From contig NZ_CP133217.1 of the NCBI RefSeq assembly GCF_030930995.1, positions 2,532,001 through 2,596,000 of the forward strand: a stretch of 64,000 nt of DNA, written 5' to 3'. Origin of the DNA: Thiothrix subterranea. Lineage in GTDB: Bacteria > Pseudomonadota > Gammaproteobacteria > Thiotrichales > Thiotrichaceae. Below, in pieces: positions 54,401-62,955 of the stretch (position 1 is its first letter; each line of letters opens with the position of its first letter). The notes below the pieces were generated by a model that saw only the letters and a list, made by a program, of their open reading frames with translations, was not told the origin of the DNA and searched no databases. A program made the translations under genes and the position numbers.

Positions 54401-57400
54401 AACGTGAGTTGAATCAAGACCTTGCGCAGGCGTTGCAGGTGAGTGTGTATGCGATGGATTTACGCTTTACCCAACACCCGATCATTTGCGGGCATTACCT
54501 TGCCGATGGCATTGCGGGTACGGAGGCGCAAATTGATCAACACTTGTTGGATGGCGCTTTAACCCAGCGTTCGCGTTTAGGCATTTACGCGGGCGATAGC
54601 GGCACTAACACGATTGTGCTGAAAGCCCGTAGCCCCGAAGACCGCAAGCGGGGGACGCGCCACGGGGCGATTATTGTGGGCTTGGGTGAGTGGAATACGA
54701 TCACGGCACAAACGATTGCCGAAACGGTGCGGGATGGAGTGTTGGAATATTTGTTGTACAGCGCGGAACACGATGTCGCGCTGGATAGCGATTCCATCAT
54801 TAAGCCGCTGATACTCAACAGTTTACTGGTCGGTTACAACTCCACTGCGCACATTAGCATTGTGTCATCCATTGATGCGATTGTGCGCGGGGTGTGTGCC
54901 GCCAATCAGCAATTCCGCAATACCAAACTCAAGCCGGGCTTGTGTGTGGGCGAATTGCGTTTTGTGGAATTTTTCTTGGATACCGCGATTACGGCGGCTC
55001 ATGCGGTGCGTGAATTGCCGTTACGGGTAGAAAAGGATCTGGAGCGTTTGGAAGCGCGGGTGATTCCCGCCAGTGAGTTGAAGTTCTACAAAGAAGCGCC
55101 ACGGCAACGCTTGAGTGAACGTTCGGCTGGCGGCTACTGGGCGCGGCTGATGATCACCAATGATGATGATACAGCGGAAACGAACGCCATTGCGAAAAAG
55201 CTGAAATACGTGTTTCTCTCCGAACGCGCCCGTGCTGAGGCGATTGAGCACATGCGCCAGCCCGGTTTGATTGAGGCATTGATCCGTGAACAAGTGACCA
55301 AGCCGTCTTATGATGCCGATGTGTGTCGCACCTTGTTTCAATTAATGATTCCCTTGGATTTCAAAACGGCAGCGCGGCAAACCGAGCAATTGCTGTTGGT
55401 ATTGGATGCGTACACCGCCAATTTGCCGTGGGAAATGCTGCAAGCGGATGATGAGCCATTGGCATTGAAAATGGCGATGGTGCGGCAATTGGTGGCGTTG
55501 CGTTACCGCAAAACAGTGCGGGGCAGCTTGAAAAATACCGCGTGCGTGATTGGGAATCCAGCAACGACTGGGTTTTTCCGGCATTACCCCGTGGATAATC
55601 AACCGCGCAGCCCAACGGGTGACGGTAGTTTGGCTTCTTTGCGCGGGGCAACGGAAGAGGCGCACGCCGTGGCGCAGGCATTGCGTACCGCTAATTACGC
55701 GGTGGAAACGCTCTATCCCGCGTCGCCGAATGCCGCGCCGGAACACACCGCGATTCAAGTATTCAACACGCTATTCAAGCGCCCTTATCGCATTTTGATG
55801 ATTGCCGCGCACGGGGTGGTGGGAATCGTTGGGAAAGATGGGGTCGAGCGCAGTGGGGTGGTGCTCTCTGATGGGGTGATGATCACCGCCGCTGAAGTGG
55901 GGCAAATGGAAGTGGTGCCGGATTTGGTGTTCCTCAATTGCTGCCATTTGGGTGAAATCAGCCAGATGCCATACAGCAGTTATAATCGCTTGGCTTACGG
56001 GGTTTCGCGCGAATTGATCGAAATGGGGGTGCGGTGCGTGATTGCGGCGGGCTGGGCAGTCGATGATCAGGCCGCTAAGCATTTTTCGACGGAATTCTTC
56101 CGTCAGTTCGTGGAATGCAATCAGCCGTTTGGTGCAGCGGTGTTCCGCGCCCGCAAACACGTTCACCAGAATTACCCGAATTCCAATACGTGGGGCGCGT
56201 ATCAAGCTTACGGCGACCCTGCTTATGTCTTGGATAATAGTGAAATAGCGCCCAAACACCGCGAAGTCTGGACGCCGGTTGCCCCGCAGGAATTGCTGAT
56301 CAAATTGGAAGATTTGCGCATCAGTCATCAGCATTGCACCAATACGAGTCAAAAGTTGTCTTTTGCAGCGTTGCAAGAGCGCATTAGCTGCCTGTTGAAA
56401 GCAGTACCGAGTGAGTGGCTGGATAAGCCTGATGTGCAATACAAGTTGGGGCATGTGTACGCGGAATGGGGCTGTGATGGTTATGAAGCAGCGTTGGAGG
56501 CTTACCGCAAAGCGATTCAGGCCGATAGCCGTAACGGGCAAGTGCCACTCGCTGCTTTTGAGCAATTATCAAATATCGAAGTGCGCCATTTGGCTAGTTT
56601 GTCCCAAAAACTGTGTGCGCAATTGATGACGCTGGATGCCAGTCAGATGCAAGACGCGGTTCGCTGTAAAGCACTGCGTCAGGATTTGTGTCAATACCCC
56701 GACTGGTTAAAGCGCATTGATAAAGCGGTAGAGCGTTTGGAAAATCTGTTCGCCTTGCAGCCGTTGGATGACGAGGCGAAAACCCCACCGTCGCAGGCAG
56801 AACGTTACAGTTTGATTGGCAGTGCTTGGAAGCGTAAGGCGCAAGTACAGGCTAATATTGATGAAATTTTACAGTTTTTACAGTTATTGTCGCCAAAATC
56901 TGGTTCGGATAAACACTTATTGGTTGATCTGCTCGAATGCGAGAGTAAGTTACAGAAAAAGCTAACAACACTGTCTGATTGGTCGAAGGTTGCGCATTCC
57001 TTGGCGTGCAGCAGTAAGGCGTATAAAAAAGGCGAAAACATGACCTTTAATGGCGAGTTTAACGCTTATCCTTTGCTCAATCGTTTGCAATTGCAGGGGG
57101 TATTAGCACCGCAACAAGACGCAGAGGCGCGTGAAAAACACATGGCGTTGGCGCGTCAGGCACAGGCTCATGCGCGGCAATGTTTCCAGAATTCGTATGA
57201 TTTCTTTGATGCGGTCATGGTGGCTGATGCAGAGGTGGCGTTGTACTTATTGCAAGCCGACTATAACGACGAGAATGTTGGGCGCTTAGTCGGCGCGTAT
57301 CAGGAAGCCATGCACAAAGTTTCCAAAACGGCGCGTGAATTGGGGTCGGTGATTGAGCAATTGCATTTTCTGGCACGCTTAACGGCAATGCGCGACCGTG

Positions 57401-57495
57401 AAACTGGCAGCACGGCAGCATCACCGTGCAGCACTATTTTGGATAAAGTGGCAAAAACCTTGCGAAATTATCAGAGTGGTGCGTCAGTCCAATAA
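51412..57495 (+). CDS. Giant two-hydrolase CHAT-protease fusion protein
   Basis: 2027 residues, no signal peptide. Domain 1 (about 230-500) is an alpha/beta hydrolase: ILVFIHGTASH near 250 and VVTHSRGGLVGD with Ser320. Domain 2 (about 600-960) is LCAT/lipase-like: LFYLPGLMGSHLEVY near 610, YDWRDDL, and SLLAHSMGGLVARL with Ser723, then GTPNHGSHM. A middle region (about 1000-1330) I do not recognise. The CHAT domain (about 1340-1610) has His1467 (IAAHGVVGIVG), Cys1511 (VFLNCCHLGE) and the ending ANTWGAYQAYGDP-like sequence. The C terminus is helical with a TPR-like unit near 1700 (YAEWGCDGYEAALEAYRKAIQ). Serine hydrolase plus caspase-like protease in one chain suggests a regulated effector; the trigger and targets are unknown. 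Confidence 0.83.
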   Translation: MSDQPDSVQATPAPPPVSAILIPVTDTQLSHSQAFPAALGGISRSGDGNAYDELINHRVVHVTKVYDLSAKHSRSTDTSQKEQHLLGNNQQVLALEAEDGTTLFLSPEQLRERLSTLPGSGFESLDLSKLRDTTAASRGLGDWIWSKLSVLELVPDSLVAAAKDKALEYLEERLGEELREKLGDLAVPQASWLGAKALMHVVESKLAGEPGLYQWKMERLRHSDRVDPSVSHSPYQGLVEAVQQGKPILVFIHGTASHTFGSFGDLRSGKDGAWEQLTRCFGEHVYGFEHRTFSQSPIENVLELVELLPKNTTLSVVTHSRGGLVGDLLCLGNLKDAEIKRYYHKAPLDHKGSRKTETDVESQLRERLAKEEQAQLCRLRQLLGEKQFTIQRYVRVACPAAGTSILSENLDVFCSSLLSLFNMAASMVPVVGGVIGSNILSVVRRLVLEIVQKRIDPHLIPGLEAMLPDSPLAALLAQASRRDNIKMAVISGDAEGGALLKRIITLFADWVIFDNFDHDLVVDSQSMRGGLARRGMTYECFVRGGDVSHVHYFMRDRTRAALYLWLTHEQPETLPGFNLLPMDSAFLKEVAWEAPPLSRDAGVDTRPVLFYLPGLMGSHLEVYASGDNKPGEGNRIWFDPTDLFVGGLSLLTLDEKHSNVRPEGIFSRYYGDLADHLTSTFQVIPFAYDWRDDLHKAAADLANKIRQEMAKQPQRPISLLAHSMGGLVARLMIALNADLWDEMVKRPGCRFVMLGTPNHGSHMVVEALLGKADSVRNLARFDFRHDMNELLGIIGGFTGLLQLLPRPGFQDVGMDNANTPLDYFQSSAWHDAKGRNQDRWFGDALGAEPSDAALQLASKFWAALQDQTDNGIQHAQQIAYVFGADKHTPCGLTLHEAERWQMLGTQQGDGTVTWASGKLTGLANTWFMPVDHARLTCDKRYFNAITALLLTGKTDALTQQLPSTSRGMRSVYPYEPRPVLRPSNEELEMAFFRTTPQRELNQDLAQALQVSVYAMDLRFTQHPIICGHYLADGIAGTEAQIDQHLLDGALTQRSRLGIYAGDSGTNTIVLKARSPEDRKRGTRHGAIIVGLGEWNTITAQTIAETVRDGVLEYLLYSAEHDVALDSDSIIKPLILNSLLVGYNSTAHISIVSSIDAIVRGVCAANQQFRNTKLKPGLCVGELRFVEFFLDTAITAAHAVRELPLRVEKDLERLEARVIPASELKFYKEAPRQRLSERSAGGYWARLMITNDDDTAETNAIAKKLKYVFLSERARAEAIEHMRQPGLIEALIREQVTKPSYDADVCRTLFQLMIPLDFKTAARQTEQLLLVLDAYTANLPWEMLQADDEPLALKMAMVRQLVALRYRKTVRGSLKNTACVIGNPATTGFFRHYPVDNQPRSPTGDGSLASLRGATEEAHAVAQALRTANYAVETLYPASPNAAPEHTAIQVFNTLFKRPYRILMIAAHGVVGIVGKDGVERSGVVLSDGVMITAAEVGQMEVVPDLVFLNCCHLGEISQMPYSSYNRLAYGVSRELIEMGVRCVIAAGWAVDDQAAKHFSTEFFRQFVECNQPFGAAVFRARKHVHQNYPNSNTWGAYQAYGDPAYVLDNSEIAPKHREVWTPVAPQELLIKLEDLRISHQHCTNTSQKLSFAALQERISCLLKAVPSEWLDKPDVQYKLGHVYAEWGCDGYEAALEAYRKAIQADSRNGQVPLAAFEQLSNIEVRHLASLSQKLCAQLMTLDASQMQDAVRCKALRQDLCQYPDWLKRIDKAVERLENLFALQPLDDEAKTPPSQAERYSLIGSAWKRKAQVQANIDEILQFLQLLSPKSGSDKHLLVDLLECESKLQKKLTTLSDWSKVAHSLACSSKAYKKGENMTFNGEFNAYPLLNRLQLQGVLAPQQDAEAREKHMALARQAQAHARQCFQNSYDFFDAVMVADAEVALYLLQADYNDENVGRLVGAYQEAMHKVSKTARELGSVIEQLHFLARLTAMRDRETGSTAASPCSTILDKVAKTLRNYQSGASVQ

Positions 57496-58068
57496 GCTGA
57501 TGCCGACTGTTCGCAACATCTCACTTAAACGAATCAGCGGCAACCCCATCAAGGCGCTGGGGTCGTCGCCATGCATACGCTTAAATAAAGTGATTCCTAG
57601 GCTTTCCGAACGGAAACTGCCTGCACAGTTATAGGGCTGGTCTTTGTGTAAGTACGCATCTATTTCCGCATCGCTCAATTCCCGGAAATCCACCGCAAAC
57701 GGCACAACATCCAACTGATACGAACCATCACGGCTGTCATACAAGCACAAGCCGGTCAGAAATGCGACGGTTTGCCCAGAGGCGTTTTGCAATTGCTTGA
57801 CAGCATTGTCATGGTTGCCGGGTTTGCCGATTACTTGCTCGTGCAATACCGCGCATTGATCCGAGCCAATAATCAGCGCGTCGGGGTATTGTGCCGCGAC
57901 CGCTTGGGCTTTTTGCAAGGATAAGCGCAATACCATGTCACGGGCGCTTTCGCCATCATAACGGGTTTCGTCAATATCCGGTGCGGCAGTTTCAAAGGGA
58001 ATAGCCAAGCGCTGCATCAATTCGCGCCGATACGGGGAAGTCGAGCCAAGGATCAGTCGTCGGGTCAT
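57484..58068 (-). CDS. yceF: Maf/YceF nucleotide pyrophosphatase (7-methyl-GTP type)
   Basis: 194-residue Maf-like protein. LILGSTSPYRRELMQRLAIPFE is the signature N terminus, DIDET...E the next, and ALIIGSDQCAVL holds the catalytic Asp; SDQ and the later GKPG fit the YceF (m7GTP pyrophosphatase) branch. It removes modified nucleotides. As in E. coli it is divergent from yceD-rpmF-plsX-fabH. Its last 12 bases overlap the end of the CHAT gene on the opposite strand. Confidence 0.93.
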   Translation of the reverse strand: MTRRLILGSTSPYRRELMQRLAIPFETAAPDIDETRYDGESARDMVLRLSLQKAQAVAAQYPDALIIGSDQCAVLHEQVIGKPGNHDNAVKQLQNASGQTVAFLTGLCLYDSRDGSYQLDVVPFAVDFRELSDAEIDAYLHKDQPYNCAGSFRSESLGITLFKRMHGDDPSALMGLPLIRLSEMLRTVGISLLD

Positions 58069-58157
58069 GATTAAGCCTGCTATCGCCTATCTGGTAGGAA
58101 AGTAGCGCATGATACGCAAGATATACGCATTACCCAAGTAAAAAGGCTAGAAATTCC

Positions 58158-58187
58158 TTTACACATCATAGGCTGGATTCATATAAT
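58158..58187 (+). promoter_or_regulatory. Promoter of the yceD-rpmF operon
   Basis: TTTACA (58158-58163) and TATAAT (58182-58187) are 18 bases apart. Transcription would begin near 58194, only about three bases before the yceD ATG at 58197, so the mRNA would have almost no leader. The -10 is a perfect consensus. Confidence 0.7.
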
Positions 58188-58196
58188 CCCGCGCTT

Positions 58197-58742
58197 ATGT
58201 TGAACAGACTACCCGTAGACGTTAATCCCTTTAAACTGGTTGAGCAAGGAAGATGCTTAGCCGGTGTTGTGCCGTTGCAGCAATTGCCGCGCTTAGCGGC
58301 GCTTGCTTTAGATGGAACGGAGGATATGGCAGTCACATTGGATTTCACCCGCAGTGTCGGTGGTCGCCCAATGATCAAGGGGCATATTCGCGGCAATATA
58401 CTGTTGGAATGCCAACGTTGTATGCAGCCCGTCACTATTGCCCTTGATGCGCCGCTGCAAGTAGCACTGACAACGTTTGAGTCGGATGAACGCCCCGAAC
58501 AAGAAGGCTTAGAGGCTTGGTTGATCGAGGATGAACGGCTGTTTATACAGGATTTCGTTGAAGATGAAATTCTTCTGGCTCTGCCCTTAGTGGCAAAGCA
58601 CGAACAGTGTGAACCGTTGCGCAAGTTGATTGAAGCCTTGCCAGCGGATGAGCCTGTTACAAAAGATGGGCAAGCGGATGTTGCGGCAGATGCCAAAAAG
58701 AACCCGTTTGCAGTGTTAAAAAATTGGAAAAAACCGGAGTAA
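58197..58742 (+). CDS. yceD: YceD/DUF177 23S rRNA accumulation protein
   Basis: 181-residue YceD-family protein. The core is ITGHI...CQRCMQPVTI-like: HIRGNILLECQRCMQPVTIALDA, with a CxxC pair near residue 80, then a late DEILLALPLVAKHEQCEP segment. It is always next to rpmF in proteobacteria and is linked to rRNA accumulation; the precise role is not known. The ATG at 58197 has no ribosome site upstream, which fits a leaderless message. rpmF begins six bases downstream. Confidence 0.92.
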   Translation: MLNRLPVDVNPFKLVEQGRCLAGVVPLQQLPRLAALALDGTEDMAVTLDFTRSVGGRPMIKGHIRGNILLECQRCMQPVTIALDAPLQVALTTFESDERPEQEGLEAWLIEDERLFIQDFVEDEILLALPLVAKHEQCEPLRKLIEALPADEPVTKDGQADVAADAKKNPFAVLKNWKKPE

Positions 58743-58748
58743 CAGACT

Positions 58749-58943
58749 ATGGCAGTCGGTCAAGCTCGAATGACTCGTTCAAAACGCGGTATGCGCCGTT
58801 CACACGACGCACTCTCTAACCCTACTTTGTCAGTGGATGCGACTTCAGGTGAAACTCACCTGCGTCATCACATGACCAAAGACGGTTTCTACCGTGGTCG
58901 TCAGATCATCAAAACAGCGGTTGCAGTGGAAGAAGACGCGTAA
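58749..58943 (+). CDS. rpmF: 50S ribosomal protein L32
   Basis: 64-residue L32. [27 protein letters not shown] is unmistakable. The zinc-binding cysteines found in some L32 forms are absent, as in E. coli. It lies between yceD and plsX as usual. A terminator or attenuator follows 40 bases downstream. Confidence 0.97.
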   Translation: MAVGQARMTRSKRGMRRSHDALSNPTLSVDATSGETHLRHHMTKDGFYRGRQIIKTAVAVEEDA

Positions 58944-58980
58944 GTGGTAACACGTTGCGCTGGTTTTCAACATACTCAAC

Positions 58981-59012
58981 AAAAATCGCGGGCATGACCC
59001 GCGATTTTTTTT
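58981..59012 (+). terminator. Rho-independent terminator or attenuator after rpmF
   Basis: AAAAATCGCGGG-CATGA-CCCGCGATTTTTTTT forms a perfect 11- to 12-bp stem followed by eight T residues. It lies within what is normally one operon (rpmF-plsX), so some transcripts must read through or plsX must have its own promoter. Confidence 0.92.
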
Positions 59013-59036
59013 CAAGCGAGCACTAGAGGGTATAGC

Positions 59037-60065
59037 ATGGCAGAACAGTATCGCATTGCGCTGGATGCGATGGGTGGCGATCACGGTTTATCAGTAGTGG
59101 TTCCTGCCGCTCTGAATGCGTTGCAACAATACCAGGATCTTGCGCTGATTCTGGTGGGCGATGAAACCCAAATCAACGCCGCTCTGACACAGCATAAGGC
59201 GCTATCGACACCCAATCTGCGTATTCATCACGCCTCACAAGTGGTGCAAATGGATGAATCCCCGGCGGTCGCTTTGAAAAACAAAAAAGACTCCTCCATG
59301 CGGGTAGCCATTAATTTGGTTAAAACGGGTGAGGCGAATGCCGCTGTCAGTGCCGGTAACACCGGTGCATTGATGGCAACTGCCCGGTTTGTCTTAAAAA
59401 CCTTACCCGGTATTGACCGCCCTGCGATTTGCACCGCGATTCCTTCCATGCAGGGGCATACCCATGTGCTTGATTTGGGCGCAAACGTCGATTCTGAAGC
59501 TGAACATTTATACCAGTTTGCCCTCATGGGGTCGGAATTGGTCAAAGCCATTGATAATAAAGCTAACCCCAAAGTGGGTTTGCTCAATATCGGTCAGGAA
59601 GCGATTAAAGGCAATGAGCAAGTAAAAGCCGCGAATGCTTTGCTACAAGGTTGCCCGCTGAATTACATTGGCTATGTGGAAGGCGATGACATTTACCAAG
59701 GCGATGTGGATGTGGTGGTTTGTGACGGGTTTGTCGGCAATGTGGCACTGAAAACCAGCGAAGGTTTGGCGAAAATGGTTTCAGCTCAGCTCAAAGCCGG
59801 TTACAGCGCCAACCTGTTTACCAAACTGGCGGCCTTAATTTCCATGCCTGTGTTGAAATCATTCAGGCGCAAATTCGACCCTAGGCGTTATAATGGGGCA
59901 AGTTTGCTAGGTTTGCAGGGTATTGTGGTGAAAAGTCACGGTGGTGCGGATAGTTTAGCGTTTGCTAACGCCATCGGTATTGCCCGCAGTGCCGTTATTA
60001 GCAATGTTCCACAACGTATTCATAAACAACTAGAAAGTTTGCATACACAGAGGCAGAGCGCATGA
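59037..60065 (+). CDS. plsX: Phosphate acyltransferase PlsX
   Basis: 342-residue PlsX. It begins [23 protein letters not shown] and has [28 protein letters not shown] and [22 protein letters not shown], all family motifs. It makes acyl phosphate from acyl-ACP for phospholipid synthesis at the membrane surface. Its stop overlaps the fabH ATG by four bases. AGAGGG lies before the start codon. Confidence 0.97.
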   Translation: MAEQYRIALDAMGGDHGLSVVVPAALNALQQYQDLALILVGDETQINAALTQHKALSTPNLRIHHASQVVQMDESPAVALKNKKDSSMRVAINLVKTGEANAAVSAGNTGALMATARFVLKTLPGIDRPAICTAIPSMQGHTHVLDLGANVDSEAEHLYQFALMGSELVKAIDNKANPKVGLLNIGQEAIKGNEQVKAANALLQGCPLNYIGYVEGDDIYQGDVDVVVCDGFVGNVALKTSEGLAKMVSAQLKAGYSANLFTKLAALISMPVLKSFRRKFDPRRYNGASLLGLQGIVVKSHGGADSLAFANAIGIARSAVISNVPQRIHKQLESLHTQRQSA

Positions 60066-61030
60066 TCTATTCTCGCATTACTGGTACTGGCAGTTACTTG
60101 CCGGAAAAAATCCTGACCAACCACGATCTGGAAAAGATGGTGGATACCACTGATGAGTGGATTTTTGAACGTACCGGCATTCGGGAACGCCATGTGGTGG
60201 AAATGGAAAGTGCTTCTGACATGGCAGAACACGCTGCTCGCCGTGCTTTGGAAATGGCGGGCAAACGCCCTGAAGACGTTGACTTGATTATTGTCGGCAC
60301 GTCCACCCCGGATTTGGTTTTCCCTAGCACCGCGTGTTTATTGCAAAACAATCTGGGGATTCGCAATGGTGGCGCGGCGTTTGACGTGCAAGCGGCGTGT
60401 TCCGGTTTCGTGTTTGCCTTGAGCGTGGCAGACAAGTTTGTGCGCAGTGGTACGAGCAAATGCGCTCTCGTGGTAGGCTCAGAAGCGATGTCCAAAATTC
60501 TGGACTGGACGGATCGCGGCACGTGCATCCTGTTTGGCGATGGCGCGGGTGCAGTGGTGTTAGAAGCCAGCGATGAAGCAGGCATTCTGTCTACCCACAT
60601 TCATGCGGATGGCGCTTATGAACATTTGCTGAGCGTTAACGCCGGTATTTCACGCAACTTAGAAATCTTGCGTGCCGAAGGTGCATTTATGCAAATGCGT
60701 GGCAACGAAGTTTTCAAGGTAGCCGTCAATACCTTAGGGCGGATTGTGGATGAAACGCTTGAAGCCAATGGCATGACCAAAGCCGACGTGGATTGGTTAG
60801 TGCCGCATCAAGCCAATATCCGCATTATTCAAGCCACGGCGAAAAAACTGGATATGTCGATGGATCACGTGGTGGTGACGATCGAGTCGCACGGCAATAC
60901 CTCCGCCGCTTCTGTGCCATTGGCATTGGATACCGCCGTGCGTGACGGGCGCATTAAACGCGGCGAAATTATCTTGCTGGAAGCCTTTGGTGGCGGCTTT
61001 ACGTGGGGTTCGGCCTTAGTGAAGTTCTAA
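60062..61030 (+). CDS. fabH: 3-oxoacyl-ACP synthase III
   Basis: 322-residue FabH. The catalytic triad is Cys in [13 protein letters not shown] (about 113), His in [11 protein letters not shown] (about 249) and Asn in [15 protein letters not shown] (about 279). It starts fatty acid chains by joining acetyl-CoA and malonyl-ACP. The stop overlaps the next ATG by one base (TAATG). No fabD follows, which breaks the E. coli order here. Confidence 0.97.
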   Translation: MIYSRITGTGSYLPEKILTNHDLEKMVDTTDEWIFERTGIRERHVVEMESASDMAEHAARRALEMAGKRPEDVDLIIVGTSTPDLVFPSTACLLQNNLGIRNGGAAFDVQAACSGFVFALSVADKFVRSGTSKCALVVGSEAMSKILDWTDRGTCILFGDGAGAVVLEASDEAGILSTHIHADGAYEHLLSVNAGISRNLEILRAEGAFMQMRGNEVFKVAVNTLGRIVDETLEANGMTKADVDWLVPHQANIRIIQATAKKLDMSMDHVVVTIESHGNTSAASVPLALDTAVRDGRIKRGEIILLEAFGGGFTWGSALVKF

Positions 61031-61515
61031 TGGCAACAGAAATCGAACGCAAATTTTTGCTGGTATCGGATGCGTGGCGTGCGTTGATCAGCCGCTCTGA
61101 ATCCTTCCGCCAAGGTTATTTGAGCAGCAGCAAACATGCCTCAGTACGAGTGCGCATTGCTGATGACACTGCGACGCTCAATATAAAAGGCATGACTTTA
61201 GGCATCCAACGCCTTGAATACGAATACGAAATTCCGTTGCCTGATGCGACGGAATTGTTAGATCAGTTGTGCGAACGCCCGCTGATTGAAAAGACCCGCC
61301 ATTTCGTCGAGTTTGGCGGCAAACTGTGGGAAATAGACGAATTCCACGGTGACAACGCAGGCTTAATTGTCGCGGAAGTCGAACTCGATGCACTGGATGA
61401 TGTAATCCCCATGCCCGCGTGGGCAGGTGCAGACGTTTCGCATTTGGAACGCTATTACAACGTCCGTCTTACGCACTATCCCTACAGCCAATGGTCGGCT
61501 GAGGAACGAGGTTAA
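61030..61515 (+). CDS. CYTH domain protein
   Basis: 161-residue CYTH protein. The ExExK signature is EIERKFLL at the N terminus, with further acidic and basic residues in SVRVRIADDTATLNIKG and EVDELDALDDV-like positions that line the triphosphate tunnel. Family members act as triphosphatases (thiamine triphosphate or inorganic tripolyphosphate) or class IV adenylate cyclases; which one cannot be told here. The start overlaps the fabH stop; the helicase gene follows seven bases after its stop. Confidence 0.9.
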   Translation: MATEIERKFLLVSDAWRALISRSESFRQGYLSSSKHASVRVRIADDTATLNIKGMTLGIQRLEYEYEIPLPDATELLDQLCERPLIEKTRHFVEFGGKLWEIDEFHGDNAGLIVAEVELDALDDVIPMPAWAGADVSHLERYYNVRLTHYPYSQWSAEERG

Positions 61516-61522
61516 TTAAACA

Positions 61523-62869
61523 ATGCTATTTTCTGAACTCGGCTTGTCCGAGCCGCTGTTGCGTGCCATCAGCGAACAGGGTTATGACACCCCAACCCCT
61601 ATCCAAGCACAAGGCATTCCTGCTGTCCTTTCTGGTCGCGACATTATGGCTGCGGCGCAAACCGGCACAGGTAAAACCGCTGGTTTCACCTTGCCGATGC
61701 TGCATTTGCTCTCGGCTAACGGCAATGCGCCGAAATCCAACCACATCCGTGCGTTAGTGCTGACACCGACCCGCGAACTGGCAGCTCAAGTCGGTGAAAG
61801 CGTGCGCGATTACGGCAAAAACCTGCCACTGACTTCTACTGTCGTATTTGGTGGCGTGAGTGCCAACCCGCAAATGATGGCGTTACGCCGTGGCTTGGAC
61901 ATTCTGGTGGCAACACCGGGGCGTTTGCTGGATTTATACGACCAGAACGCGGTGAAGTTTTCCCAAGTGGAAATGCTGGTGTTGGACGAAGCGGATCGCA
62001 TGTTGGACATGGGTTTCATCCGCGACATCCGCAAAATTCTGGCATTACTGCCAAAACGTCGCCAAACGCTGATGTTCTCCGCGACCTTTTCCGATGACAT
62101 CGTTGCACTGACCAAGGGTTTATTGAATAACCCCGTGCAAATCTCGGTTAGCCCACGCAATGCGGCGGCAAATACCGTGACGCAATCGGTTTTCTTGGTG
62201 GATAAAGCGCGTAAAACCGCGTTGCTGAGTCACTTAATCCGTGAAAATCAATGGGAACAAGTGTTGGTGTTCTCACGTACTAAGCACGGCGCAAACCGTT
62301 TGGCTGAAAAGCTCGAACGCGATGGCGTCACCGCTGCGGCGATCCACGGCAACAAAAGCCAAGGCGCACGTACCAAAGCACTCGCTGATTTCAAGCAAGG
62401 CAATATTCGCGTGCTGGTCGCGACCGACATCGCGGCGCGTGGCTTGGATATTGAGCAATTGCCACACGTTATCAACTTCGAGTTGCCGAACGTGTCGGAA
62501 GATTACGTGCATCGTATCGGGCGTACTGGGCGTGCGGGCGCGACGGGTGAAGCGATTTCCTTGGTTGAGCCGGAAGAATACGGTTTCCTCAAAGGCATCG
62601 AGAAGCTCATTAAGCAGCAATTGCCGCGTGAACCACTGCCAACGATCAGCGTTGCGCCTACCCGTGCGTTGACGGCTGCTGAAATTGCCAAAGATGCGGA
62701 AGCGGATCGTCCGCGCCCTGCGCAACATCGCCCCGCCAACCGTCGTAGTAGCTCGCAAAAGAGTGATGTTCGCAAAGCCGCTGGTTTGCCGCCGGTGAAG
62801 AAAGCGGAAGGCGCAGCGGGAAGCAAGCCGCGTCGCCGTCGTCCGAATAAGCCGAAAGCGGTCGCGTAA
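61523..62869 (+). CDS. rhlE: DEAD-box ATP-dependent RNA helicase, RhlE-like
   Basis: 448-residue DEAD-box helicase. All motifs are visible: PIQAQGIP (Q motif), [12 protein letters not shown] (I), PTRELA (Ia), [13 protein letters not shown] (II), SATF (III), [23 protein letters not shown] (V) and [12 protein letters not shown] (VI). The C-terminal tail is basic and ends [14 protein letters not shown], which would hold RNA. The short tail and sequence best fit RhlE. It unwinds RNA in ribosome assembly or decay. Confidence 0.93.
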   Translation: MLFSELGLSEPLLRAISEQGYDTPTPIQAQGIPAVLSGRDIMAAAQTGTGKTAGFTLPMLHLLSANGNAPKSNHIRALVLTPTRELAAQVGESVRDYGKNLPLTSTVVFGGVSANPQMMALRRGLDILVATPGRLLDLYDQNAVKFSQVEMLVLDEADRMLDMGFIRDIRKILALLPKRRQTLMFSATFSDDIVALTKGLLNNPVQISVSPRNAAANTVTQSVFLVDKARKTALLSHLIRENQWEQVLVFSRTKHGANRLAEKLERDGVTAAAIHGNKSQGARTKALADFKQGNIRVLVATDIAARGLDIEQLPHVINFELPNVSEDYVHRIGRTGRAGATGEAISLVEPEEYGFLKGIEKLIKQQLPREPLPTISVAPTRALTAAEIAKDAEADRPRPAQHRPANRRSSSQKSDVRKAAGLPPVKKAEGAAGSKPRRRRPNKPKAVA

Positions 62870-62955
62870 ACACCGTATTGTCAGCCGCTGCTCTTGGCAA
62901 GCGCGGCTGGCTGTGATTGAATGCCTGACTGATTTTTTGCTTATTCAGGCCAATC

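Noticed and set aside
55771-56565. A 264-codon open frame on the minus strand inside the CHAT gene
   Set aside because: It overlaps the catalytic CHAT region, which is clearly coding on the plus strand, and shows no recognisable motif.
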